A stretch of DNA of 64,000 nt from Casuarina equisetifolia (GCA_028551475.1 CM052361.1:24193491-24257490); one strand, 5' to 3'; positions 1-13,720 are shown, counted from the first letter of the stretch. The notes: a model not told the origin generated them from the letters alone. Made by a program: numbers and translations.

Positions 1-876
1 ATCTGACCCATGTGTACGGTCTAGCTTCTGTGAGCCCTGAAGTTTCGATTAGTCAATCGTTGTTGTATTCCTACTTTGCTTTTCCATGTTATATAAGGTA
101 TTATTCAGTGGTTTCTATCGAATACCATAGCCAAGTTGTCTGCTGAAGATGCATTTTCAGTGAAGACATTTGGCCCAATTGTATAGGTTTCGATGTTGTT
201 TGGTGTTTCACCATGTACGATATCAGATGATAGGCTACAGAAACTTGCCATTCTCTACCCTCTTCTTATCTTCCTCTTTCTTTTCGGCTTCTCAAGAGAG
301 CAGCCCGGCTTTAACTCCAATGCTATGTTGGTTCTACGATACCCACTTCTTTGATCAGATACTGGTACTTACGTTCTCAGTATCTTCAACTGAGCTACCA
401 TACCATGAAGGTCTCATCACGAGGTATCAAATCAAACAACAATTTGGAACATAAACAGAGACCAACGAGAGGACGAACAGAGTTAAAAAGATTTAAAAAA
501 GAACAGATTCAAACAACCTATTGCTTACAGAAGACGTATAATGTGTAAACGTAAACCTTATACTACATTTTCAACCATATATTAATGCTTATAAAGAATA
601 ATAACCAGAATTGTCAAATGCTTATTGTCATTTTTGTCGACTGTCTTTACACTCATACTTGTGCCTGAAACCAATAAATCCCACATTGTTGACGATTTGA
701 TGAACCCCCTCTGTTCCCTTGAGATTAAAACAGCGTTGCCATGTGCTATCTTGGTTGAAAGTCTCCTCCCCGGAGAGATAGAAGAACCCTGATTTATTAC
801 ACCATACGTGAAAAGTATAACGATTTTCGAACTGAAACTCCTTTTTCCCAGGAATTCCTGATGTGCCAGTATGAAT
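1..876. other. 3' flank of the MRS2 gene, no gene recognised
   Basis: I see no recognisable coding region here. Bases just below 877 should hold the 3' UTR of the minus-strand Mg transporter gene. Short open frames at 170-548 have no family resemblance and low-complexity composition. The first bases could be the end of another transcription unit to the left, which cannot be judged from this window. Confidence 0.4.
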
Positions 877-3800
877 TCAAGAACCAACCAATCCCTTGAC
901 ACGAGCATAAGAAACAATTAGTAGAAAGAGAAAAGCACAACACGCTCCCGAGACAATGACCACCTGCCAATCCAGATGGGAAGATCATTCAATGTTTTGA
1001 AAAAATAAAAATAAAATCCTAAATCTACCAGCAGCAAAAAGCTTGCATACCCATTTAAACATGTAGCCATGGTGGTCATTCCAAGTATACGGGATATTCA
1101 TGCCAAATATTGCACCCACCAAAGAATAGATGGATAAACAAACAGTTCCGGAACTTAGAAAGAGCTCCAACTGCAGCCATTAAGTGGGTGAAGATAATGC
1201 AAAGGTACAAAAACAATACAATGTTCCAGGACTTAGCAAGACAGGCCATGGAGAAAAAAATGATACTAAGTGAAACATAGAACAGAACAAAGATCGGAGC
1301 ACCTGAATCAGTTGATTTCGATGATTGTCCAGCTACAGGGAAAAAAAAGTTTTATTCAGAACATTTATCATCAAAATATGGCCCAGTAGTCCAGAACGAC
1401 AATTTGAAATATTTTAGGGATTACCTGAATATTGATGTAATCTTCTGTATCATCAATGTATTCTCGCAGCTGCATAAGTTCAAAACAAGAAATAGAGAAG
1501 CGTGAGACATAGAATAAACAATAAGATACATCTTATCCAGATTCAAATATTCAGCGCTTGCTGAAACCTAAAATTTAACAGGAATAAAAGGTAACATAAA
1601 AATATCATGCATGAGGAAGAAATAGCAACAGAGATCAAAACAGGAGCCACATGTTCTAGTTCAACTGATCACTAGGTCCCACATTCCAAGAAGGGGTCAT
1701 TCTCATCTGCGGCTTGTTGACAATTTCCAGGGTATGCTAATCACATTTATCACTAGAATTTCTGCAAATCTTAAAAATAAACCAGTAAATTGTGTATTAA
1801 GCTAAATACCCATTCCAAAGCAAATTGAAAGACTGGAAAGGGTTACAATATCCAGGACCAAATTGATCACAGTAACCAAGTTATAGAAGGTTATAAAGGC
1901 CCATTACATGGTGTTTCAATTTTCTAAATCAGGTCAATCCATTGTTTCAGTTTAGATAAAGTTTTCCAGAAACTTGCAACAAACATGTTATATCAGCCAC
2001 TTTCTTTAAAACCTTTCCGGTATTACATAAGACCACAGGTATAAATTCCCAAACATACATGAAACATAAACACTACATATATCAATGATTATACGTATAT
2101 TATATTATATTATATCAGACGCATACATATATTGGACTGTGCAGAATATATGTGTTAGTAAACAAATGATTCTAAGGAGCCAGGACCAGTAATTTAACAG
2201 CAGATGGATTCACCAGACTCCAGTACCAAAGAATTCAGGAACTAACCGCAAGGAAGTAAAAGATATATTCCGCAAATATGAAAAAAAAAAAATTTGCACA
2301 TCTAATTTCCATTCTCTTGACAAGATACTAGTAGAATTTTTAGGGATTCGGGTGCTCTGACTTAAATGGCAATTCTTGACCAAGTGTTTGGCAATTTATC
2401 AATCAAAAAATTTCAATGGCAAACTACTATTCTCTCATATCAGCTTTGAGCTATATATCATCCAGAAATTATTTTTCTCCCACAATATTTCATTTATTAC
2501 ATTCTCATGAAGGCAATTGTACTAAATCAGTAAATAATAAAGAGCCAGAATAAGTAGATAACAATCAAATCGTGAAAAAGAAAGAATGAAAGAACAAAAG
2601 AAAGAAAGAAGGCAGAGGGGGAAGAGAGAGAGAAGCAAATCATAAACCTAAGAGAAACCTAAAAAAGAATCTCCATTTATCCATCTGTACAGCCACACCT
2701 TTATGACCCTTATGATAAGAAACTTCCAAAGAGTGGGAGACAAAGACAATAAGAAGCCACATATTCCACAAACAAATCAATATTACTAAAATTCTAAACA
2801 AAAACAGCGGAATAACAATAATTTTGGTTTAGATTAGCTTATTTGCTCCACAAACTACCACCAGAAAATCTAGTTCCAGAAAGAGGGAGAAAAAAGCCTC
2901 CAAATCTCTTCCCGACCAGTGCAATTCAAGAATGACTTCCTTCTTAGTCACCAATCACTAGCATCCGCCCTTCATTGTTATTTCCATGTAACAAGGGTCA
3001 CAATTTTGCTTTTCCAGTATAACATGATGCCAGATATCAGTAATAACAGTACACCACTAAGTACTAATAGTGTAAAGAACAGGCAGATAAAAAGACTACA
3101 TCCAAAATAGCACATACCGTTGTTAGTCTATTCAAGGTGCCGTCAACTTGCATAAAGTAAGCCTGTGAAATATAGTACTGTCCAAATGAGAATTCGTTCT
3201 GGATAAAGCATGAGAAATGAGAAGTAAAAATCAACATTATAACCTCCAATAACATTTCAAGTTCCTCGACATCATTCTCATCTCCACGTACTGTAGCCAA
3301 ACTTGCTCTACTTGCTTTAGATATCTTTGAGCCTATGGTAGGAGACCCAGGAAGCCAATTGGCAACGCCTGAGCCACTAACAGGTGAAGAGGCACCAGAC
3401 AACTTTCTCGACAAGTAAAGGTCTGCCATATCATCGTCATCATCAAGCAGCTGTTCAAGTTCATCTCTAACCTGCAATTATTCATGAGGAGTAAACACTC
3501 TTTGATTGGAAGAAAAGGGAAATAATATTCAAATTCCTGTCACTGTAACCTGATCAAGAAGTTATAATCAAATCCAACACCAGAATTCAGATTGGTAGTT
3601 GTCCACATTTTTCCTATTGGTTTAATTATTATGTGACACGTCAACATCGGAACTCAGAGAGGGATTCTCAACCAATGACCTGCACTCAAGTGGCATTGCA
3701 CACTAGAATCATTAAATACTATCTGTCAAGGTTTCAAGATTGTTTTTATCAGTGTTAATCAAACAATCTCATTCTCCTGACCTACGTGATGGGTATAATC

Positions 3801-6420
3801 TACTTTAGCTTAGATGGTTAACAATCTAATATGGTGGATGGAGGTGACATTAGTCCCTTTAATTTCAATGGCCCAAACTGATATGGCCTGCTATATGAAA
3901 AATTGAAAGATATAGCTAGTTGAAACAAATTTATAGTTTACTTAACAAAGTTTTACGAATCTATAATGTGTATAGGATTAATAACCCATACTTCTGCTAC
4001 ATTATATAGTATTGGAGGAACTTTCTTATTTTCTTAATAGATAGAAATTTTTAGTCGATAACTCTGTTTATCTAGCTTCAAAGTTTACAGATTTCTTTCA
4101 TTTATAATTCTAAATAATCATTCTTATCTAAATTCTATGCATTAGCATTAATACTATATAACAAAAACACATCCCTATAACCGGAACGTAAAACAAGAGA
4201 AAAAACTTCAACAAATAGAAACATTAGGAGTCTGGCCAAAAGAAATATTAGGAGGTTAGTCAACAATGTGTCTTATGCGAAAGGTCCACATTCATATCAT
4301 AAAACTTTTAACAGCACAAAATCAGCAAAAAGAAGCGTTTTAACAATAGAAATTTTCTTTTTGTTCAGCAGAAGCAAAATTCATCTTACATCCTAACAAC
4401 AACTGCATACCTTTTGAACCCGAGCTGTCAGTCTTGTCATTGCACTCTTCAATTTGCGAACTCTGTCTAAGTTACGGCTACTAATCTGTGGAGTGTAGTA
4501 ATTAACAAAAAGTTAAAAGGAAGAAATAAGCCAAGAGATCAAAAGATACAGCTCCAGAAAACAAGAAATGGTCACGAGGCACAGAAGAACCAGGTCCCAA
4601 CTCAATTGGATATATAATAATGACTGCTGCCCTCTATACAAGATTGAGAAGAAAGAAGCCTCATTTCTAAGAAGATAAATTAATTAAGAACCCAGTGCTG
4701 AGTACAAGAAGGAATAAACAGAAGCAAAGTAGTCCAAAAACTAAGACAGATAAAGAGAAACTACAGAAAAGAGCTAAGCCCATAAATTAAAAGTTTAATA
4801 GAAAGAATCTTGAACTCTCTAATGGTTGTAGTCAGTGCTACACCACCATAAATTGTCCCTATGGACTGCTACCCATACCCAGAAGCCCATAAAAGGCAGT
4901 TTTAAAAACGAGGAGTTAAAAGGCCATACTTGAGCTACCATGAGAAGTCCTCAATTACAAGTATCCAAAAGAACCACGGATTGTCATGTCACATGCCCAT
5001 ATGTTTGTTTAAGAACAATATTCACTAAAGTAACTTCTCCTCTTCAAGGGGAAGCTATGAACAATGAATTTGGTGAAGCAACAAACAGATGGAATATGCA
5101 AACCAAATGTTAAGAATAAGCCATAACCGCAATTGTATGCCAGGGGAGGGGAGCACATAACTACTAGATCATCAAGGCTATGGACCATTTCAAAGAAGAG
5201 GAAGTACATTAAGTACTCACCTTAGAGGTCAGATCATCTAAGGCAGGATAAGCGGCAGCCTCCAATTCTGTAGTACGTGCACCAAGGAAACTACAAATAG
5301 CTTCCAAGGCAACCTCCAGTGCCCGGAATTCAAATGGAGACTCTACATTGCATAATCTAAAGCATTCAGATAACAAGAATACAAGCCCGACTGAGATGAT
5401 GTAGTTCTAGTATTAAAAATATCAAAAGTGAACAAGACAGGATAATACAAACACCCAGGATAGCCAATTATTCCCTAATTAATATTAATTTTTCACGTAA
5501 CTCTTTTTCCATCAATATCAACATCCCATACCATCTTCTTCACCCGCCTCAACGTCATTTGGCCCACCCGAGTACTCTCTCCCATTGCCCTGTCCTTCAC
5601 GTACAGCATTTACAGGAGGCAATCGCCTCCGAAGTTCCTCGACAACAGGAATAACATTTTCAGCCGTTGGATCTCTAAGTAACACCTATCACACAACAAA
5701 TAACAATAATCACAATCTGTAAAGAAGCTTAAACTCAAACTCAATGAAACTGCCCGTGATTTTCCTTCTACTGCAAATTAATCATCCTACACGCAATTGT
5801 TAGCCATAATTCAAGCCTCTTCAATACAGAGTTTGGACCAATATCAGCCTTGTTCAACCGAAACCGGATCTTCCAGTCGTCCATTATACACGAATTTAAT
5901 GAATTACACAATTCCTATACATAATCCCACCCTCGTCAAATCGATGAATCACTTCTTATTCTTTAGCAAGCACCAAAACCTATCGTATGCAACATGAAGG
6001 TAACCAAATTAAACTAAAAGAGTTCAAAAGAGAGAAAGAGAGTAACCTCTTCAGCAGTGATGATTGCCTTGATATGCTGCGCCACATATAAATTGCATAT
6101 AAAAACCAATCACTCTCCGAGCATTCAAACCAACACCGGACAAAACATAACCAGAGAAAGAGAGAACCGACCTCCAAGTTGAGAACGATGGCCTTGTCGC
6201 GGCCGAGGATGGTGGAGGGGTAGGATAGCAAGGGGTCGAGAATGCGCAGGTCACGGGCGTGGATGTGAACGCGGCGCATGATAGCGTACTTGTCTACGTC
6301 CAGCAAGGTGCCTTGCCCCGTGCAGTCCATCAACATCCAGGTCCTAGCCCACTGCCCCTTCTTCTTCCCCACCACCGCCGCACCCTGGTCCGCCGGCACC
6401 ACGTCCCCGTCCCGAGCCAT
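877..6420 (-). CDS. MRS2: MRS2/MGT (CorA-type) magnesium transporter, MRS2-7 / MRS2-I group
   Basis: Eleven exons on the minus strand, in transcript order: 6420-6172, 6076-6047, 5685-5532, 5342-5221, 4485-4411, 3471-3244, 3162-3118, 1469-1425, 1332-1303, 1170-1051, 963-877. They join without a frame break into 394 codons plus stop, the usual family length. The family forms homo-oligomeric Mg2+ channels in plant membranes. The N-terminal soluble part includes a short stretch reading [20 protein letters not shown], and a long helical segment with [20 protein letters not shown] (about residues 211-230). Exon 10 encodes TM1 and the signature GMN, followed by IPYTWND; exon 11 encodes TM2 and ends in KGLVGS. 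The start is the first ATG of the exon matching family N-termini. Similarity is closest, from memory, to Arabidopsis MRS2-7 and rice MRS2-I. Oddity: the residues before GMN read VGAIF, where relatives usually have VAGIF. The subcellular membrane cannot be told from sequence. Confidence 0.95.
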
Positions 6421-6473
6421 TCCTCACATTCCCGAGCCCTAACCGCCGAGTCTCCTTCTTGCTTCACCTCCTG

Positions 6474-6529
6474 CCTTTAACCTTTAACCTTTCACCTTTC
6501 ACCTTTCGCCTTTCGTCTTTCACCTTTCG
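6474..6529 (-). repeat. Degenerate heptamer array upstream of the MRS2 start codon
   Basis: Eight consecutive 7-bp units of the form YCTTTNR on the plus strand (CCTTTAA, CCTTTCA, CCTTTCG and one TCTTTCA), without gaps. Read in the gene's direction they give a purine-rich GAAAGG-type run that lies 54-109 bases upstream of the ATG, so it is probably in the 5' UTR or core promoter. Confidence 0.85.
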
Positions 6530-9500
6530 CCCCGAGCGTCTGTCACGTACCTTCCCGACCTACCGTCACGGACTCATCAGATCGTTCCAGCGACCTGATT
6601 GCCTCGGAGCCGAGAGTGAGTGTTTTCCTTTTTGTTTTATTGTTAATCACTCGGTTGGCTTCAAACTACACCCGCCGATTCTTGTTATTATATTATTTAT
6701 TTCGTTACCATTTGCTTCATACGGATGGACGCCCTTTATGGTCCGTAGTCAACGAGTTCGGGTGAATACCTGGTGTCGTCCGTTTATGGTGTCGGTACAC
6801 TTGGGTGTTTACCTAGAATTAGAAAACAAAAGTCAATATTATTTTAATACTTTTTTTTTTTTTATTTTGTTGGATTTGAAAATTAGTGAAATTCTTTATT
6901 TTATAAGTATAGATCCTAATATACTTTTTTAACAATATAAAATTCATGATCATGTCACATTATGTAAGCAATACATGAATTCAACTACTATGAGTTCATA
7001 GGGGTGCTAAGGCAAATATGAATTTTGAATATTTTTTATTAGTATTGTTGAATTTGTGGTCCAAGCTATAATAATTTTCATTTCATAGATGCTACATAGA
7101 TCAATGTAGTATATTTCATATCTCTCATATTAAAAAGACAAGCAAGATAATCTAACTATATAAGGAGACTTGGTTATTCATTCCATTAGGTTGATCTAAT
7201 GGAATGAAACCCAAAGCCATAATAGGTGATATCAAAATCAAATTGCTATTGACCTGATAAACTTGACACAACGGCACTTGTGACTACTATCCCTTAGGAT
7301 AAGGAAGTCGATGAGCCACACCTATGTTGAGGGTGACATAGATTTAAGTGAAAAAAAATATAACAGACTTCATTTCTCATAAATTAAAAAGAAAAATTTG
7401 ATGATTTAATCATATAATGGACCTTCACTACTATTCCCATTAGGTTGACCATTTAAGATGAAATCTAGACTTATGATATTAAGCTATATTAACTTTTATA
7501 GTTTAGATTGTACAAGAGATTTCAATGAATAAAGTATTCAGATTCTATAAATTTGGGAAGTTCCAACAATAGGATAGTATTTTTTTTCTTGTCTTTGTTT
7601 TTTTCATACAAAGCAAAACTTACAAACTTGGTATCAAATTTTGAATTAAAAAGTATAAAGTAGAACCCCCTCCCAATTAAAATTGGTGCTTGTTGACAAC
7701 AATTGGATAATGTTTGACTTAATTTCTTAGTTTCTTCGATTCATAAAAATGAATGGTAATAAACACAAAGAAGAAAGAGAAGTCCTACTTTTTATAATGC
7801 TTCAGAATGATTTGAAAACATTTTTATGATTTTTTTCTCTTTTAAGAACACGTGTTATCTATTCAATTATTATGTTTATTATCCTTGTGATATTCTATAG
7901 GACAACTAATGATGTAACTGTTAACTAATACTGACAAATAAATAATTAGATATCAAATCTTGGGCTTGGCTTAATATCCTGACGTACTATACCATCATCT
8001 TATCAAATTGATATGACGTGACTGTAACTAATAATGACAAATAAACAGTTAGATAGGAGATATTGGGCTTGGCAGTAATACCAAGTGGCCAACAACCTCG
8101 CAACCATTATGCTGCTATAGAATATAGAAAAATAAAATATTTGTCTCATAATAATAATTACTTTTAATGTAATAATATTGATAGAGAATTTTATAACTTG
8201 GCAGCATTATAAATTATAAATTCAACCTCTGTCACCAACAAGTTGTTAGGAGGGAGAATGTTGAGTTTATCATAAAAAGCAGCACCGAAGGATCCAGAGA
8301 CTTATTATCATAATAAGTTTATTGGGAAGGGAAGTGTTGGGCTCGCCAAAAGTTGTCTAAGTGACCAACAATCCTACATGTTTTTATGATATATGTTTTA
8401 TAGTTTTTAGCACAGTTTGGTGCAACACTTTATAGTAAGAGTACAACTTAATATACCTGAAAAAATGAAAAAAAAAAAACTTATTGAATGACCCAAGCCA
8501 AAGTCATTTTGACTTCTTCAAACAATTTTGAGTAATTTTTCAGCACTTCCCATTTGTCTCCCTCCCTTTCCGTGTTTGTACGTCCCTTTATGCACTTTCA
8601 GAAAAGGAAATGGGAGTAGTTAGCAAGTGGATATCTAAAGGGACAATCCGGAGGTGGCCTTCATAACCTGCACGGCAAGGTCCTTTTCTTATTATGGGTA
8701 GGTTATCTTATCCATAATATACAATACAATTCGGAAAAAGAAAGATGGCTTAGCTTTCAATGGCAATCCACTGTAGTTTTTGAGAGTGGTGGGTTATTTT
8801 TATTACCATTTTAGTAGGTCTTTGGTGACTACCTTCTCCGAAGTAAAGGGTAAGTACATGCCACATTTTTTATTTTTTATTTTTTGTCTTTAAGCTGCAT
8901 GTCATTCTCACAATTTAGGTCATCCGAGCTGTAAATGTCTTTTCTTCTATTTGGGTGTGTGATGCATCTTGTAAAAGGCCAACGCAGTTAATTCCAAGGG
9001 ATAAAATATTTGTGAAGTTTCATTAGAAATTTCATTTTAAAGGAAAAAAAAATTAAAGTCTCTCTAATACTTATTTGTTTGTACCACAAATTAGTGAAGA
9101 GTGTTGAAATTTGGAACTACCACAAATTATCTTATTTTATACTTAAATTTGATTAAAAAAACAGTAATCTAATAGTTAATTATTATTTACTTGGGACAGA
9201 ATTTGACATTTCATACTTTCAAATCCCTTTTACATATAAAAAAAAGGAAAAGAAAATTGGTACTTTATTCTCTCTAGCTGCATTGTAGTGAATTTCGGAT
9301 TGTTCAAGGTTTTGATGGCCCAACCTGCATCTTCCAAGCCCATTTGTTTCTTCAAGGCTCGACAAACCCATCTTGGTCAAATGAATCTTCTCAGGCCTTG
9401 AGAGTTCAAACTTTCTAGATGTGTTTGGCATCGATTCCGGGAAAAATGAACGGAAAAGAAAACAAAAACTACGGACACCAATGCTTTTAAATTGTCCGTC

Positions 9501-9750
9501 GCTTTTTGCCTAGATTACCGATAAGGATACGGAACGATCCTAAGATTCCCGATGAGACCTCTTTTGCCGTCCTCCAATTGTAAATGTCCTTTGCCTTTGA
9601 AAATTCTTCCTTTTTCTCTTTTACTTTATTTAGTGGATGTAAGAACATATTCCATATATTCAAATTTTGTTTAACATTTAAATTTAATTAAAAATATAGT
9701 AACCATAGTACTTTCTAAGTTCTTTTATACAGTATCCCTTTATGTAAATA
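6530..9750. other. AT-rich intergenic DNA
   Basis: No gene recognised. It contains a perfect 13-bp-arm inverted repeat at 7177-7208, a diverged relative of part of it near 7430-7460, and an imperfect direct repeat at about 7914-7970 and 8018-8082 sharing the string TTGGGCTTGGC. Short open frames at 6459-6932 and 9219-9431 show no family signature. Confidence 0.5.
7177..7208. repeat. Perfect inverted repeat, 13-bp arms, 6-bp loop
   Basis: Arms TTCATTCCATTAG (7177-7189) and CTAATGGAATGAA (7196-7208) are exact reverse complements around GTTGAT. It has no T-run of a terminator and no neighbouring gene. It may be a relic end of a small transposable element or a chance hairpin. Confidence 0.8.
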
Positions 9751-9753
9751 AAC

Positions 9754-10105
9754 TTGTTAGAAGTATTTTTCTTTACAGGACACCTGGGTCCCACGATCAT
9801 TGATGGTGTTCCATCTTCGCAGGTTCTCGGGCCCCACACGCTTATCAACGGTGATGCCCGCGGATGGTCGCCCGTGCAGAATCGTGGCTTTGCTGTATTC
9901 GACCAAACAAATGGCTGTCTCGCAATCATAGGAGGGATGTCGGGTGGGCCCACACTGAACTCCCGTGCGCATCGGGTTAACGGGGACCCACAAACGCATC
10001 AACCGACTCACAGGTAACAGATATTTGAAATCTTCCTGTCTGGGACGTCCTTTACACGCGCATCCACCAGAAGCTTCCTCGGGTCCACCACAAGCTGGGG
10101 GCCGT
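9754..10105. other. GC-richer island without a recognised gene
   Basis: This stretch is clearly richer in G+C and CpG than the surrounding DNA. Open frames run on both strands (plus 9754-10017, minus 9757-10200), but neither translation resembles a family I know. It carries several GGNCCCAC / GTGGGNCC-like strings (for example GGTCCCAC near 9787 and GTGGGCCCAC near 9944), the form of TCP-factor sites. It could be a remnant promoter or first exon, or inserted DNA. Confidence 0.35.
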
Positions 10106-13100
10106 ATTAGGAGACTGAATTTATATGATCTCAGATCATTAAGAATGTCATTTCTTAATTTCATTATCTTTTCTCTCGAGGTTGAAGATATATATGACAT
10201 AAATGGATATCAAATATGCTTTGATTCATCAAAATTTTGAAAATCCATTTCATGCGATTATCTATTTTTGTATTTGGTTTCTAAAATGAAGACGCCACTT
10301 GCACCCAAAGATATTATCTATAAGTTCTTATTCATTAATAATCGATACACATATTTTGACATCTTCATTCCAGATGAAGATCTTATCTAAAAGCTAATTA
10401 TGTGAAATATTCTACTTTATTTTTTCTTAAAATTCTTATATACTACAAATATTCTCATTTTTAATGGTAGATCTTTTATCTAGTATTCTCTTATAGTCTA
10501 AGTTTGAGTTTTTTTTTACTTACAAAAGAATAGCTTACTTTTAAATTGTAGTGAATCACATAGAAGAATAATTAGTTTTGATACTATATAATATTTAGAT
10601 TAATCTTTCTATAAAATGCCTCATTAAAAGAGGAACTATCCAACCTTTTAAGACATATTGTAAGTATTTTCTTTTTCAACATGTAACTCTTTGTTCAATA
10701 AACTCAAAAAAATGGAGTCTTCTTCCTTTTTCTTTTTAGCAAAAAAGAAATTTTCAAATAATAATCAATCAAAGTGTGACTTACGCCACGCAGTTCTTAA
10801 CATATGGGTATCTAAGGTAGATTTGTTTTCAAGAATATGGTCTGCTGCAATATCGTTGCTGGACATACAGAATTGCGGGAAACAATGGTGGACCTTTAGC
10901 AGAGTGTCCATGGCCAGGGATGCTGCAGAAAATGGGGAGCTGAAGAGAAGGAACCCATGTATTAAAGCAACCCTAATTCTGACACCTCACTTCGTCCAGT
11001 GCTTCTTCTATAATGGTTGCCTCTCCGGGACCACTGCTCTGAGCAAACTTGATGGTGTTTCTCATCTTGTCTTGGGGCCCTGAGACAGCTGAGAACAAAG
11101 AAAATTCTCCATGTTTAAGCACCACCCAGTTTTAAGATCTAACACTGACTCCAAATGCTTAATGTCGATGAATTATTTATTCGAAGTGGAAAGAGGACAC
11201 TTTAAAGCAGCAAAAAGGTATCAGCACTGACTTGCTAATTCTGCCATAGCAGACAATCCTGACCTTTAGCATCCTTTCCGGATCTGCAGTGTCTTTACTA
11301 GTGGGCAGCGGAAAGCATTCTTTATAATTAGGTTTATCAACAGCAGAAGTTATCTTGTGTGTTGAAATTTTTAGCTTTGAAGATGGAACATTAAATGGGT
11401 TGTTAATATTTATGTATTTCAGAAGTTACTGTTTATAGTGTATAAGTAAAGCTGGCAAAGTCCTCTTTTATTTATTCCACACTCTCATTTCTATTGTCCG
11501 TCCACCATTTTGTCTTTTTTTTTTTTCTCAAAACATATTAATTAAATTATTTTTTATTTCAATTCACTAGTAAATCAATAAAGCCATTGATAGTCTAAGT
11601 TCTTCTTTGTTTGAGAAGTCTTAAGTTCGACACTTAATCCCAATACCTATATTGCCTAACTTTGAAAGAAAGAAAAGATTATCTTTCTTTGCTATGTTAA
11701 CTAGTTATTGTAATTGTGGCTTATATTGCACTTCTTACCCTAAATATGTATGCAAATTTTTTATAGGTTTTAGAACAAATACTGTTTTGTTGAATATTTC
11801 AAAACCACATTCTGCCTACATTTACTGCCTGAAACAAGAGGCCTTTCCCCCAAGTAAAAGAAAAGGCAGATAGATCTGTAGACTACTAAAAACTTTATTG
11901 GCTTTTCTGAATTTCAGGCAGCTTGGTTCCAGTATTTTAGCTGACGAGACAACGCACTCCAAAGGACAAAAGATAAACTTCAAGCAGAAGCACTAGGCGT
12001 AGCAAGAAAAGATCTCCTCCATCACTTCTACAAGTTGCTTTTCTGAGATACCAAACGGAAAGCAGTCATAAATCATAATCTTATTGCACCACCAATACCA
12101 AACAATCATGTTTCAAGGACTTGGTCAACACCTGCCGATCTGCATTGCCGACCAGACGTTACACTACTGATGTACCATCCCATATCCTACAGGAAAATTC
12201 TTGTGGATCAAACCGTCAAGTGCATCGCCATCTCTCGAGCAGTTTCTGGACTGAGCAAGTGCCAAGCTTTCAGCGCAGGCACCAAAACTTCAAGGTTACA
12301 GCTTCACGCCACTGGTTCGTTGGTCAACAACCAAAGCCAGCAGACGGATTTTATCAAAGTTGCTATCGCTTCATTACTGAAGCGATAATGACGGATATCA
12401 ACACTGCCAATAATGTGTAGACAGAACGAGCAATCGTATTGAAGAGTTTAGATCAACATTGCCAAAAAGAGTAAGCAACGGACTGTTGTATGCCATAAAG
12501 GAAAGAAAAAGTGAGTTCATACATGTATATAATATATATAATAAACATGAATGGTACCATGACAACTTGATTAATAGAAATGAGACTAGGCATAATATTT
12601 ATATTTTAGATAAATATAAATAATAAGTTTTAAGCTTATCTGTCACTAAGTTGGCTTAAAACTTATAAGTCAAAGTTAAACATACTAAAAAGTTGTGAGT
12701 ACATTGAATAACATATGTGCTTAACTTTATGGTGACTATAAATTACTTAAAGTTAACTTCTGTTTCTTGAAGACACTTAAGTATGGTTGTAGTAGCAAGT
12801 CAAGTTGATTGAAAATTCTCAAATTTTGAACCATGTGCCCATGATTGGCTAGATGGTTTGCTCTTACATTCCTCTCTTGATGTACATGTTGCACAATTGC
12901 TTGTGTGCTTCATATATATTTGGCTTATCTCAAATTTGTTTAGGAATTATGTTGAGTTGGGTTATGAAAATTAACTTGATAAAATTATTACTTGAAAAGC
13001 ATTAATTTTTACTTTTGTTGCTCTAGGAGCAAAAAATATTCCAAAGTTTTGATAACTCATTTTCTTTGAAGAGTAACTATTTTCACAAGAAATTAAAAAA

Positions 13101-13720
13101 AAATGTGCTTACAGATATCTTAATCAAGCATAAATTACCTCTAGTGCTTACAAATGTATCATATCAAACATAAACATTGCATAAACTTTGAATTTGATTT
13201 TCTAAATTAACTAATGATCTCACATTAATCCTTTAATGAACTATTTCAAAATTTTTCACTTATTCTTGTCAAAATGGTTTGGGTTTTTGTAAATTTCTTA
13301 AAGTAAAATATATGCATACTTCTTACAAATTGAATTTGAGATGAAAATAAGCATTGGAACCTAAGTTTAGGGGTTCCTCTTATTATTAAGCCTACAATTT
13401 CTATTAGTTATAAGAGGAGGTGTTGGAAATGGTGTGATATATTTTATATTTTACTCGAATCTTGATTTTTTTTTTAAAATAGAATACATGTTCCTTCCAC
13501 ATGTGATTTGTAAGTTGTGATTAGACAAAGAAGGCACAAGAAACATTATATAACCATTTCAATTATCTCAAATAATTGCAAAGAGGTTGGCTCGAACATA
13601 ACTTAAAAAAAAAACAAATAAATAATAACAATAGATTTAAAATTGGGAGAAAAAATCATAGGGAATCATGACCAGCCATCTCACATGTCATGTGCCTTCG
13701 CATCCATACTCAATTCAAGA
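10106..13720. other. AT-rich intergenic DNA
   Basis: No gene recognised. Open frames at 10691-11083 (+) and 12121-12420 (+) lack family signatures. A perfect inverted repeat lies at 12364-12387 (10-bp arms TATCGCTTCA / TGAAGCGATA, loop TTAC). The rest is A/T-rich sequence with poly-A and poly-T runs. Confidence 0.45.

Noticed and set aside
2096..2116. TATA-rich run in the MRS2 gene as a promoter
   Set aside because: It lies inside a large intron and is simple AT repeat sequence.
6459..6932. Plus-strand 157-codon frame upstream of MRS2
   Set aside because: It begins in the heptamer array and continues into poly-T; composition is low-complexity and no family is recognised.
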